This document shows positions 26,195 through 35,212 of a stretch of DNA of 64,000 nt, piece by piece. The stretch is from an uncultured Acetatifactor sp. (GTDB lineage Bacteria; Bacillota; Clostridia; Lachnospirales; Lachnospiraceae), in assembly GCA_910584235.1 (NCBI GenBank), contig CAJTZD010000001.1:238962-302961 (forward strand), written 5' to 3'. The position numbers and the translations under genes were made by a program. The notes beneath the pieces were generated by a model. That model was not told where the DNA came from, searched no databases, and saw nothing but the letters and a program-made list of their open reading frames with translations. The stretch's first letter is position 1. Each line of letters starts with the position of its first letter.

Positions 26195-28879
26195 TCACCC
26201 GGACGCCTCCGAAAAAGAGATCCCCACCTCGTTCTTCTTCATGAACAGCAGCCCGAAAGATCCGGGCCCGCAGTTGCTGGCGATGGCGGATGAGGCTTTC
26301 TGCAGATAGATCCGCTCAAAAGGACAATACTGCCGCACCAGCTCCTGAATATACGCAAGGCTCTTCTCGTCCATCCCCGCATAGGTGATGAACAGAATCC
26401 GCCTGTCAATGTTCCGGGCGTTCGCCAGCACCTTGCGGACATAGCCCTTTATCACATGATGGAAACTGCCCACTTCCATGCTGCCCACGGACATCCGGCT
26501 GTTGCGCAGCACGATCACCGGATGCAGCAGCAGCGCGTCGCACATGATCTGCACTCTTCTGGGAATCTGCCCTGCCTTGCACATCATATGGGTGCTGTCG
26601 ATGATGAACGCGGAGGAAATGTACCGCCGCAGCTTCTTCACCGTCTTCACGATCTCGTCCCTGGTGGCATGGTTCTCCGCCATGTGGGCAGCGTAGAGCA
26701 CCGACAGCCCCATGCTGCTGGAGAGATGCCCCGAATCAACTACCGTGACGTTCTCAAAGGACTTCGCCGCCTCCAGGGCGTTGCGGTATCCCTCGCTGAC
26801 ATGCTTCGCCATGGTGATATGGATCACGTTCTGCGCCTCCGTCAGCCGCTGCGCGAAAAACCGTTCATAATCCTCCACGCCGGGGGGCTGAGAGACGCCG
26901 CTCTTCCCCTCGGCCATATGGGCCAGCAGCTCATCCGCCATCAGCTCCGAATTGTCCAGGAACCGCCCCTGCTGGGTGCAGACATAATAAGGGCATGTAT
27001 AGATGCCGAACTCTTTCTTCAAAGCCTCCGGCAAATCGCATACGCTGTCCGTAGTGACCATCAGAGAAAGCCGCTTCGCCTGCTCAAAGATCAGCACATC
27101 CTTTCCGATCTCGGACTGGCTGGCTATCTCGCTCATATTCACCAGCTCCCTGGGCAGGATGCTCAGCACGGCGGCCTCCAGCAGCGCGCCGCTGATGGGC
27201 TTCGCCAGATAGCCGCTGAAGCCCTCCTTGCGGTAGAGCAGCTGATTATCGCTGCCCGCATTGGCCGTCAGGGCGATCACAGGCACATTCTGGCACAGCC
27301 CTCCGGGCTGGGCATGGATGGCATGGAGGCATTCTATCCCGTCCATCTCCGGCATCAAATGGTCCATCAGGATGCAGTCATAGTGCTGGTACTGGGTCAG
27401 CTTCAGGCATTCCGCGCCGCTGGAGGCAGTGTCAATCTGAATCTTCGTCTCCGACAGGAGCTTGCTCACCACCATCAGGTTCATCTCATTGTCATCCACC
27501 ACCAACAGATGGGCGTTCGGCGCTTCAAAGCTCTGCCGGTACTGCTCCCCCTCGTGGACTTTCACCCGGGAGCTCAGCGTGAATGTGCCCAGCTCCTTCT
27601 CGCTCATGATGTCCTGCTCCAGGGTCACAAGGAAAGTGGATCCGTTCATATAGACGCTGTTGACGCTAATCTCGCCGCCCATGAGCTCCACCAGCTGTTT
27701 GACGATGCTAAGGCCCAGTCCGGTGCCCTCAATGTGCCGGTTCTTCTTCTCGTCCACGCGCCTGAAAGCATCGAAAATATAGGGGATGTTCTCTTTCTTC
27801 ACCCCCTGTCCCGTGTCCTCCACGGAATACCAGACCCGCACCCGGTTCACACCCACCCGCTCACAGCGCACGGCCAGGGTCACGGATCCCTCTTTCGTAT
27901 ATTTCACCGCATTGTTCAGCAGATTGATCAGCACCTGCTTGATGCGCACCTCGTCTCCGCAGAGCATGCTGGGTATGGAGGGATCCACCTGCAGCTTGAA
28001 CTCCAGCCCCTTTTCCCTGGCCTTAATCCAGATCATGTTCACGATCTCGGAGAATAGCTCCCCCGTCTCATAGGACACGTTCACGATCTCCATCTTGCCG
28101 GATTTGATCTTGGACAAATCCAGGATATCGTTGATCAGGGTCAGCAGCATCTTGCTGGCACCCTGGATGTTCCTGGCGTTCTCCGCCACCTCCTCGGAAA
28201 TCTCCCCCCGCAGGATCATTTCGTTGAGGCCGATGATGGTATTGATGGGCGTGCGGATCTCATGGCTCATGCTGGAGAAAAAATGGTTCTCCGCCTGGTT
28301 CAGCTCCTCGATCTCTTTCTTCTGCTCTATGGTGAGCTTCTTCTCCTCCTCATAAAGGTGGTTCTGGAACAGCAGCAGCACCCCCGTGAGGAATCCAGCC
28401 ACGATCACCGAACGGGCGGAATCGAAATAGGCCTGGGCCGTGGTGTTGGGCAGCACCAGCTCCGGATGGAAATAGGCAATGTAATAGCAGACCAGGGTCT
28501 CCACAGTGCACAGCGCAAAGAACACAGGCTTGCGTCTGCCCTCCAGGGTAATGCTGATATAGATGAAGCAGAGCACGAACCACTCCGGCACCCCGCCGTA
28601 GATGCCGCCCCCGGTGAAGAACACCATGGGAAACAGTAAAAGGAGCAGTACCACTGTGGCTGTGGCCCCTGTATTGATGCATTCCTTTTGGATGCTGACC
28701 TTTGCCACCATGTACATATAGAGAAGACTTGCCGGCAATATAATCAAATTTGCCGTGAATCTGCCAAGAATCAGGATAAAGACCAGCGCAACCATGCTGA
28801 TGCCCGTGACCAGCCGGAACATGCGTTCCCTGAGGCTGATCTTGTGGTCAAAAATGATTTCCAGCCATTTTTTAATCAT
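26195..28879 (-). CDS. Hybrid histidine kinase fused to a C-terminal DegV domain
   Basis: 894 residues. Membrane helices span about 23-172. HisKA has H206 in SSMSHEIRTPINTIIG. HATPase_c runs about 300-425 (NNAVKYTKEG, GTGLGLSIVKQL). The receiver, about 455-578, has D506 in LMDHLMPEMDG. After a short linker, residues about 604-880 form a complete DegV fold: LMVTTDSVCDLPEAL, VSQPPGVEDYERFF for the ligand pocket, VIHITMAKHVSEGYRNALEAA and VVDSGHLSSSMGL. DegV/FakB proteins bind a fatty acid. A kinase with such a domain could sense or respond to lipid, which is inference. There is no HPt domain, so phosphate may pass to the neighbouring kinase's HPt or a receiver. Confidence 0.92.
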   Translation of the reverse strand: MIKKWLEIIFDHKISLRERMFRLVTGISMVALVFILILGRFTANLIILPASLLYMYMVAKVSIQKECINTGATATVVLLLLLFPMVFFTGGGIYGGVPEWFVLCFIYISITLEGRRKPVFFALCTVETLVCYYIAYFHPELVLPNTTAQAYFDSARSVIVAGFLTGVLLLFQNHLYEEEKKLTIEQKKEIEELNQAENHFFSSMSHEIRTPINTIIGLNEMILRGEISEEVAENARNIQGASKMLLTLINDILDLSKIKSGKMEIVNVSYETGELFSEIVNMIWIKAREKGLEFKLQVDPSIPSMLCGDEVRIKQVLINLLNNAVKYTKEGSVTLAVRCERVGVNRVRVWYSVEDTGQGVKKENIPYIFDAFRRVDEKKNRHIEGTGLGLSIVKQLVELMGGEISVNSVYMNGSTFLVTLEQDIMSEKELGTFTLSSRVKVHEGEQYRQSFEAPNAHLLVVDDNEMNLMVVSKLLSETKIQIDTASSGAECLKLTQYQHYDCILMDHLMPEMDGIECLHAIHAQPGGLCQNVPVIALTANAGSDNQLLYRKEGFSGYLAKPISGALLEAAVLSILPRELVNMSEIASQSEIGKDVLIFEQAKRLSLMVTTDSVCDLPEALKKEFGIYTCPYYVCTQQGRFLDNSELMADELLAHMAEGKSGVSQPPGVEDYERFFAQRLTEAQNVIHITMAKHVSEGYRNALEAAKSFENVTVVDSGHLSSSMGLSVLYAAHMAENHATRDEIVKTVKKLRRYISSAFIIDSTHMMCKAGQIPRRVQIMCDALLLHPVIVLRNSRMSVGSMEVGSFHHVIKGYVRKVLANARNIDRRILFITYAGMDEKSLAYIQELVRQYCPFERIYLQKASSAIASNCGPGSFGLLFMKKNEVGISFSEASG

Positions 28880-28895
28880 GACAAAACCCCCAATA

Positions 28896-31463
28896 TCATA
28901 AACCGGCTATGCTGTCGCAGACCTCTGCATACATCTGCAGCAGCGCCGGATGGTTCTTCCGGATAAAATCCTCGTCTCCGCTCTTGCCCGCCAGTTCCAG
29001 CTCCTTTGCCCTGGCAGAGAGCGCTTCCGCGCCAATGGTCAGCGCCGTGCTCTTCAGGGCATGGGCCTTGATTCCATAGTCTTTCCAGTTGGCGGCCTCA
29101 TAAAGGGAATTCAGTTCCGCCGCTTTCTCCTCCCTCTGCTGGTGGAACATCTGCAGCATTTCCTGATAGAACCCCTCATCCCCGCCACAGTAGTCCAGCC
29201 CGATGCCCACGTTGATGCCCGCCCGCACCAGAGAGCCGTAGGCATGGATGGGCTTTTTCACCGCCGCATCCTTTTTTGACCCATCGTTTCCGGACAGCCC
29301 GGCGGCGGAACCGCTTTCCGCAGCCGGTTCAAGGGCTGCCACCGTCTTTTGGGCCGCGTCCTCCCTGACAGGAGCCTCCCGGTCTGCGCTCTCCTGATCC
29401 TCTGGTCCGGCTCCGCACTGCATGCAGCGTTCCGGCAGCACTCTGCGCAGGACCCGCTCCAGCACGGAGCGCTCAATGGGCTTTGGGATAAATTCGTTGA
29501 AGCCCTCGTTCCGAAACATCTCCCTTGCTCCGCTGATGGTATTGGCCGTCAGCGCGATCACAGGCAGATCTTTGTACGCCCCGCCGTCCATCTCGCGGAT
29601 CCGCCGCAAGGTCTCCACACCGTCGAAACCCGGCATCATATGATCCAGGAAAATCATGTCATACTGGTTTTTGCCGCACTTTTCCACCGCCTCTTTCCCG
29701 CTGAGGCAGGTGTCCACCTGAATGCCATAGCTGCCAAGAACCCCCTTGGCCACCCTTAAATTCATCTCCTCATCGTCCACGGCCAGCACCCGGACTCCCT
29801 CGCAGGTAAAGGGCCTGCGGCCCGCGGCCTCCTCAAAGTCGTCGCTCTGTCTCTGGCCGCCCAGGAGGTTCACGATGGACAGCGCAAAGAAAGGCTTGCG
29901 CAGCACCAGCAGCCTGCTGTCCTCCTCCAGAACGAAGTCCCGCTCCGCGATCACCGCCACGGGAATGGTCTCCGCCAGCTCCTCGTAATAGGGCGGGTTC
30001 GCCATATATTCCGTCTGGGCGATGAACACATGGGTAAGCTTGTGGTCCCGCTGGAGCTTCAAAAGCCCTTCGAAATTGTGGGCCTGATACCCCTCAATGC
30101 CAAGTCCCTCCACCAGATGAAGTATCATATTGTCGTAGTACATCCTCACTTCGTCCCGGCTGTAGCGCTCGGGCTTGAAGAAGCACGCGATGCGCAGCTT
30201 CTGGGCATCGGGCACCTGAATGCAGGGCGCATCGTCCTCCACTCCCTGGGGTATGGTGATATGTACCTGCAGTCCTTTCTGCGAAGCACTTTCGAAATGG
30301 ACGAAGCCTCCCATGGCATGGAGCAGCCCCCTGGCAATGGGAATGCCCAGACCCAATCCCCCCACATAGCGCCGGCTTCCGGAATCCGCCTGATAGAAAT
30401 CATCCACAATCTGTTCCAGCTGATCGGGCGCCATGCCGATGCCCGTGTCGTAGATATCGATCAGCAGATTGATTCCGTATGTCTCCCGCCGGAATCCGAT
30501 CCAGAGATTGATACCGCCCTCCTCCGTGAACTTCAGGGAATTCTCCAAAAGTATCCTCAGCACATGGGAAATCTTCTCCGCATCGCCTATCAGAAGAGAC
30601 GGCAGCCTGGGATCCATGTCGAACACCATCTCCAGCTTGCTGCCGCCATTCTGCAGAGCCATCATGGTAATGATGTCATTCATCACGGATGTGATCACAT
30701 ATGGTTTCTTTGTGGCGGAAAGGGTACCCTCTACGATCTCCGTGTAGTCCAGCATATTATTGATCTGGCCCGAGAGGCGTTTGCCTGCCAGCTTGATAGA
30801 CAGCAGATCCTCCCGGATCTCCGGGGAAATATCCTTTCCCAGCGCCACCTCGCTGATGCCTATTACCATATTGACAGGGGTGCGCAGCTCATGGGATACA
30901 TTGGACAGGAAATCGGCGTTTTGGCTTACTGCCGTGGCCAGCTGCTCCTGCATGCTGTCATATTTTACCCTTTCCCCCCGCCGCCTGTTGATCCGATACC
31001 CTGCCACGATCACCGAACCGATCACTCCGGCGGCGCCCATCAGCAGCCGCAAAATATCGCCGTTCCTGTTATGGGGGCCGATTGTGTGCAGCAGCAGGAA
31101 ATGATACAACAGCTGGGACACATACAGAGCTATTGCGATATACAGGAGACTTTTCCTATCCAGCAGGGACAGGAGCATAAGCACGATACAGGCTACCAGC
31201 GCAATGTCGAACAGGCTGGATTCGTGCACCCCAAAGAAGAAAAATTCCAGCAGCAACAGCCCTGTGCAGATATTCTCATACAGCATTTCCGAGCCCATCC
31301 TGCCGATATGGAGCCACCATACCACCAGGCAGCCCGCCGCCATCAGGGGAACCGTCCAAAGCTCCCATGACATGGTCAGCGTAATCAGGCTCAGCAACAT
31401 GCTCAGTATGCTGAGTGTCCCTGCCATCAGCAGATGCATGCTCGTCTGGGATTCCGTCCTCAT
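28896..31463 (-). CDS. Hybrid histidine kinase with degenerate receiver, true receiver and HPt
   Basis: 855 residues. Membrane helices occupy about 10-155. HisKA has H191 in SNVSHELRTPVNMVIG. HATPase_c spans about 290-405 (GGLGLGIPIARGLL). A receiver-like region at about 422-530 lacks a recognisable phosphoacceptor. A complete receiver follows with D607 in MIFLDHMMPGFDG. After an Ala/Glu-rich linker, an HPt domain has H801 in KAHALKSTALTIG. ATG 31463 overlaps the stop of the upstream receiver (ATGA). The gap to the DegV-kinase gene downstream is only 16 bases, so the three form one operon. Confidence 0.92.
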   Translation of the reverse strand: MRTESQTSMHLLMAGTLSILSMLLSLITLTMSWELWTVPLMAAGCLVVWWLHIGRMGSEMLYENICTGLLLLEFFFFGVHESSLFDIALVACIVLMLLSLLDRKSLLYIAIALYVSQLLYHFLLLHTIGPHNRNGDILRLLMGAAGVIGSVIVAGYRINRRRGERVKYDSMQEQLATAVSQNADFLSNVSHELRTPVNMVIGISEVALGKDISPEIREDLLSIKLAGKRLSGQINNMLDYTEIVEGTLSATKKPYVITSVMNDIITMMALQNGGSKLEMVFDMDPRLPSLLIGDAEKISHVLRILLENSLKFTEEGGINLWIGFRRETYGINLLIDIYDTGIGMAPDQLEQIVDDFYQADSGSRRYVGGLGLGIPIARGLLHAMGGFVHFESASQKGLQVHITIPQGVEDDAPCIQVPDAQKLRIACFFKPERYSRDEVRMYYDNMILHLVEGLGIEGYQAHNFEGLLKLQRDHKLTHVFIAQTEYMANPPYYEELAETIPVAVIAERDFVLEEDSRLLVLRKPFFALSIVNLLGGQRQSDDFEEAAGRRPFTCEGVRVLAVDDEEMNLRVAKGVLGSYGIQVDTCLSGKEAVEKCGKNQYDMIFLDHMMPGFDGVETLRRIREMDGGAYKDLPVIALTANTISGAREMFRNEGFNEFIPKPIERSVLERVLRRVLPERCMQCGAGPEDQESADREAPVREDAAQKTVAALEPAAESGSAAGLSGNDGSKKDAAVKKPIHAYGSLVRAGINVGIGLDYCGGDEGFYQEMLQMFHQQREEKAAELNSLYEAANWKDYGIKAHALKSTALTIGAEALSARAKELELAGKSGDEDFIRKNHPALLQMYAEVCDSIAGL

Positions 31464-31819
31464 TTCTTATCAAACTCCTTTGCGATCCGCTCCATCAGGT
31501 CCTGGGGCAGGAACGGCTTCTTCAGATAGTTCACCGCCCCCAGCCGGATGGCGTTCATCACATCCTCCTCATAGCCGGATGCCGTCAGGTATATCACCGG
31601 GATGTCCAGCCCCCGCTCCTTCATGCGCTGGAATGTCTCGATGCCGCTCATGCCCGGCATCTCGATATCCAGGAGGATCAGGTCGATCTCCTCGTCATAG
31701 ATCATATCCAGGGCTTCCTGCCCGGATTCCGCCGTCAGTATATCGTAATACTTCTCCAGGATCAGCCTTGTCCTCCTCAGGTTCATCTTGTCGTCATCCA
31801 CCACCAAAATACGTCTCAT
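31460..31819 (-). CDS. Single-domain response regulator
   Basis: 119 residues from ATG 31819; in-frame codons upstream back to 31861 are less likely. ILVVDDDKMNLRRTRLILE, LILLDIEMPGMSGIET (phosphoacceptor), VIYLTASG and YLKKPFLPQDLM are the receiver landmarks. It is the first gene of the operon ending with the DegV-kinase. The GGAGG lies 12 bases upstream, a long spacing. No output domain is present. Confidence 0.9.
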   Translation of the reverse strand: MRRILVVDDDKMNLRRTRLILEKYYDILTAESGQEALDMIYDEEIDLILLDIEMPGMSGIETFQRMKERGLDIPVIYLTASGYEEDVMNAIRLGAVNYLKKPFLPQDLMERIAKEFDKK

Positions 31820-31928
31820 ATCGTCAGCTTGCCTCCTTATCCGATCACATAGACTTCCCAAATCATTCCATAGCCCTTTTACAACAGGACGATGAAATCA
31901 AGAATTCGCGCATTCGTAAATCTAATCA

Positions 31929-31957
31929 AGTATATCATACAGCAGCCGGCCTTTCAA
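31929..31957 (-). promoter_or_regulatory. Promoter of the receiver / hybrid kinase / DegV-kinase operon
   Basis: Read leftward: TTGAAA (31957-31952), 17-base spacer, TATACT (31934-31929). It lies 110 bases before the receiver ATG at 31819 and just upstream of no other gene. Confidence 0.65.
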
Positions 31958-31965
31958 GGCCTTTC

Positions 31966-33099
31966 TCAATTCCGCAAAAGCAGCGCCGCAGCGGCATAAA
32001 GCACCGCCAGAAACGCAACGTTGTACAGTGTGAAAGCTTTCAGATAGGCCCCTTTCCCCGCCCCCTGACTGTTGCCGCAGAGCCGGTAAGAGATCACGCT
32101 GGCCAGGGAGGCGATCAGCGTGCCCAGCCCGCCGATATTGACCCCGTACAAAAGCGCCCTGACGCTGTCCGTGAACCCTGACAGCAGGATTGCCGCAGGC
32201 ACATTACTGATAATCTGGCTCAGGGCTGCGCCTACGGGAAGCTCCCTGCCCTCTATCAGCTCCCGCAGTATGGCAGACACCGCCGGGATCCGCCCGGCAT
32301 TGCCGATGAACAGGAAAAAGCACAGAAACGTCAGCAGCAGGAAATAATCCACCTTTCCGAACAGCTCTCTGTCCGTGAAGAGCACGGCCAATACCAGGAC
32401 AGTCAGCATGACCGGCCAGGTCAGCAGCCGGAGCACGCAGGCCAGGCAGACCAAGAACAGCAGTATGTACACGGCCAGCTTCTTTCTGTCAGGAGCATGG
32501 GCCCTCTCCGACCGCGCCACGGTCAATGCCTCCCTCCCGGGCAGCGCCACGGCCGCCGTCAGCAACACCAAGGAAAGCAGGGCCAGAGGCAGCATATATT
32601 TCAGGAAATCCCCAATGGACAGTTCGAACCTGGTGTACAAGTACAGGTTCTGCGGGTTCCCGATGGGCGTCAGCATGCTGCCCAGGTTCGCCGCTATGGT
32701 CTGTAGGACCACCACATGGATCAGCCGCTTCGACTGTCCTGCCATCTCCAGGGTCATAACGGCAAAGGGGACAAATGTGATCAGCGCAACATCATTCGTG
32801 ATGAACATACTGCCGAAAAAGCACAGCGCCATCAGCAGAAAGCCAAGCTGCCTGGTATCCCGGATGCGCTCCAGAAACCGGGAACCCAGAAACCGGAAAA
32901 GCCCGATGCCCTGCAGGCCTGCAACCACCAGCATCAGTCCGAACAGCAGGGCCAGCACCCGGTAATCCGGATACTCCAGATACCCCCTGTCCGGCGGCAC
33001 GAAGCACATGGAGCCCGCCGCCAGGACGGCGGCGATGCAGAGCACGGTCTCTTTCTTGAAAAATGCGATGATGTGGCTGAAGCTTTTTGGGGTTTTCAT
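31966..33099 (-). CDS. SLC13/ArsB-like ion or anion permease
   Basis: 377 residues with about 10 membrane helices. FITNDVALITFVPFAVMTLE and GSMLTPIGNPQNLYLYTRF match the paired conserved segments of the ArsB/NhaD/SLC13 superfamily (the TNDVA and PxGNPQN motifs), which move arsenite, sodium/proton or dicarboxylates. Substrate is not readable. ATG 33099 has GGGAGG nine bases upstream; the frame stays open 51 codons further but that part is Arg/Gln-rich and not membrane-like. It lies downstream of the Na/Pi transporter, about 180 bases from it. Confidence 0.85.
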   Translation of the reverse strand: MKTPKSFSHIIAFFKKETVLCIAAVLAAGSMCFVPPDRGYLEYPDYRVLALLFGLMLVVAGLQGIGLFRFLGSRFLERIRDTRQLGFLLMALCFFGSMFITNDVALITFVPFAVMTLEMAGQSKRLIHVVVLQTIAANLGSMLTPIGNPQNLYLYTRFELSIGDFLKYMLPLALLSLVLLTAAVALPGREALTVARSERAHAPDRKKLAVYILLFLVCLACVLRLLTWPVMLTVLVLAVLFTDRELFGKVDYFLLLTFLCFFLFIGNAGRIPAVSAILRELIEGRELPVGAALSQIISNVPAAILLSGFTDSVRALLYGVNIGGLGTLIASLASVISYRLCGNSQGAGKGAYLKAFTLYNVAFLAVLYAAAALLLRN

Positions 33100-33211
33100 T
33101 GGTTGAAGCCTCCCTTTCCCTGAGCGTCCTGCTCTCGTTTCCTGCCTGGCTCTGCCCGCCTGATGTATTTCTTTAGGAGGAATGCGCAAGAATAGGGAAA
33201 TCTGTCTTTCT

Positions 33212-33240
33212 ATTATACAGGGAAATCCCTGCTTATTCAA
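33212..33240 (-). promoter_or_regulatory. Promoter of the SLC13/ArsB-like gene
   Basis: Read leftward: TTGAAT (33240-33235), 17-base spacer, perfect TATAAT (33217-33212). It lies between the Na/Pi gene stop (33278) and the permease ATG at 33099. Confidence 0.75.
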
Positions 33241-33277
33241 CCTGAATCGCAAAAAATGAGGGAATCCTCCTCATTTT

Positions 33278-35029
33278 TCACGCCTCCGGCAGCGCGTACT
33301 TCTCCTCATATGCCCGAAACTTCCTGTCAAATTCCCGGCTTCCGTCCCGGAATTTCCTCAATTGCTCATGGAGGCTCAAGTCCTGTCTGGCCATGTCCAG
33401 CATGCAGCCCGCGATGTTCGAGCAGTGGTCGGCTGTCCGCTCCAGGTCCGTCAGCATGTCTGACCACACGAACCCGGCCGTGATGGAGCAGCCCCCCTGC
33501 TGCATCCGCAGGATATGCCTGGTGCGCATCTGTTCTTTCAGGCGGTCGATCACCTGCTCCAGGGGCTCCACCGCGGCGGCGGCCTCCAGATCCTGCTCCA
33601 GGAACGCCTCCAGGGACAGATCCAGTATCTCCTCCACCGCCCCGCAGAGCACCTCCAGCTCACGGCGGGCCGCAGGGCTGAAGCTGCGTTCTTTCTGCGC
33701 CATCTCCTCCGCGGCCCCCAGGAGGTTCACGGCATGGTCGGAGATCCGCTCAAAATCCCCGATGGTCTTCAGCAGCTTTGCCGCCTCCGTGCTGTCCGCA
33801 GCGGAGATCTGCAGGGCGCTGAGTTTTACAAGGTAGGTGCTCAAGATGTCCTCGTAGTAATCCGTCTTCTCCTCTTTCAGGCGGATGGCTGCCGCCAGCT
33901 CCGGGGTCAGGCTCCCCAGAGTATTGATAGCTTCTTTCAGGGACGCCACGGACATCTGCGCCATGGACCCGGTGACCCTGTGGCAGCGCTCCAGGGCGAT
34001 GGAGGGCGCGGCAAAGAGGCGCTCGTCCAGCTCCATGTATTCCTCTTTCCGCCGCTCCTCCGGCACCAGCTTCGTCACCAGCTTCTCCAGGACATCCGAC
34101 AGAGGCAGGATCAGGAGCAGACACAGGATATTGAAGACGGAGTGGGACGCGGCGATGCCCAGGAGAGAGGCAGACTCCTCCAGGAAATGCAGGTGGAATA
34201 TCCCTCTGGCCACGGAAAATACCGATATCCACACCGCCGTTCCGATGCAGTTAAAGGCCAGATGCACCATGGCGGCCCGCTTGGCGTTCTTGTTGGCCCC
34301 CACCGAGGAGAGCATGGCGGTGACGCAGGTGCCGATGTTCTGTCCCATGATGATGGGGATGGCCGCCCCGTAGGTCACCTGGCCGGTCACCGCCAGGGCC
34401 TGGAGGATACCCACGGAGGCAGAGCTGGACTGGATGACTGCGGTGAGGGCCGCCCCTGCCAGCACGCCCAGCAGGGGATTTTCGAACATGACGAACAGGC
34501 TCCGAAACGCCGGAACCTCCCCCAGGCCCGACACAGCCCCGGACATGGTCTCCATGCCGAACATCAATGTGGCGAAGCCCAGGAATATCATGCCCGTGTC
34601 TTTCTTTTTCTCTCCCCGGCAGAACAGGTACAGGACAATGCCCGCCAGGGCCAGCAGGGGCGTAAAGGAGGATGGTTTGAGGAGGCGGATGTACCAGCTG
34701 CCGCTGTCGATTCCCGCCAGACTCAAGATCCAGGCCGTCACCGTGGTGCCCACGTTGGCCCCCATGATGACGTTGACTGCCTGGCGCAGGGTCATGAGCC
34801 CTGAATTGACAAAGCCCACCACCATCACCGTGGTGGCCGAGGAACTCTGGATCACTGCGGTCACCACCAGGCCTGTCAACAGCCCCGCCGCCCGGCCTGT
34901 GGTAAATTTCCCCAAAAGGGCCCGCAGCTTCCCGCCGGCCCTGCGCTCCAAAGCCTGGCCCATGATGTTCATGCCGAACAGGAACAGGCTTAATCCCCCT
35001 ATCATTGTCAGTCCGTTAAAAATATCCAT
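33278..35029 (-). CDS. Na/Pi cotransporter with C-terminal PhoU-like domain
   Basis: 583 residues. Two inverted NptA repeats carry the QSSSA signature (IQSSSATTVMVVGFVNSG and IQSSSASVGILQALAV). GANVGTTVTAW and GQNIGTCVTAM mark the pseudo-symmetric cores. Residues about 330-560 are a helical PhoU-like regulatory domain. The family imports phosphate with sodium, sometimes with a role in export or phosphate sensing. AGGAG precedes ATG 35029. No pst or pho genes are nearby. Confidence 0.93.
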   Translation of the reverse strand: MDIFNGLTMIGGLSLFLFGMNIMGQALERRAGGKLRALLGKFTTGRAAGLLTGLVVTAVIQSSSATTVMVVGFVNSGLMTLRQAVNVIMGANVGTTVTAWILSLAGIDSGSWYIRLLKPSSFTPLLALAGIVLYLFCRGEKKKDTGMIFLGFATLMFGMETMSGAVSGLGEVPAFRSLFVMFENPLLGVLAGAALTAVIQSSSASVGILQALAVTGQVTYGAAIPIIMGQNIGTCVTAMLSSVGANKNAKRAAMVHLAFNCIGTAVWISVFSVARGIFHLHFLEESASLLGIAASHSVFNILCLLLILPLSDVLEKLVTKLVPEERRKEEYMELDERLFAAPSIALERCHRVTGSMAQMSVASLKEAINTLGSLTPELAAAIRLKEEKTDYYEDILSTYLVKLSALQISAADSTEAAKLLKTIGDFERISDHAVNLLGAAEEMAQKERSFSPAARRELEVLCGAVEEILDLSLEAFLEQDLEAAAAVEPLEQVIDRLKEQMRTRHILRMQQGGCSITAGFVWSDMLTDLERTADHCSNIAGCMLDMARQDLSLHEQLRKFRDGSREFDRKFRAYEEKYALPEA

Positions 35030-35212
35030 GTTCTCTTCTCCTGTGAATTTCTCCTTGCAATTTTGGGTTGTCTTCCTAATGGCTTTTTTGTTTTCTTTAT
35101 TTATGCCCGGTTTTTATGGAAAAATCCAGGCGGTTTCACAGTTCCCGGCCCGGGTCCGGCCGGTACGGTTCCCACTCTCTCCATCGCCGGGACACAGGCG
35201 GCAGCTGCAGGC

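Noticed and set aside
26456..28057. Plus-strand open frame of 533 codons opposite the DegV-kinase
   Set aside because: Antisense shadow of a high-GC kinase gene; composition is dominated by His, Gln and Leu with no domain signature.
33515..34804. Plus-strand open frame of 429 codons opposite the Na/Pi cotransporter
   Set aside because: Shadow frame; the minus-strand protein has both QSSSA repeats.
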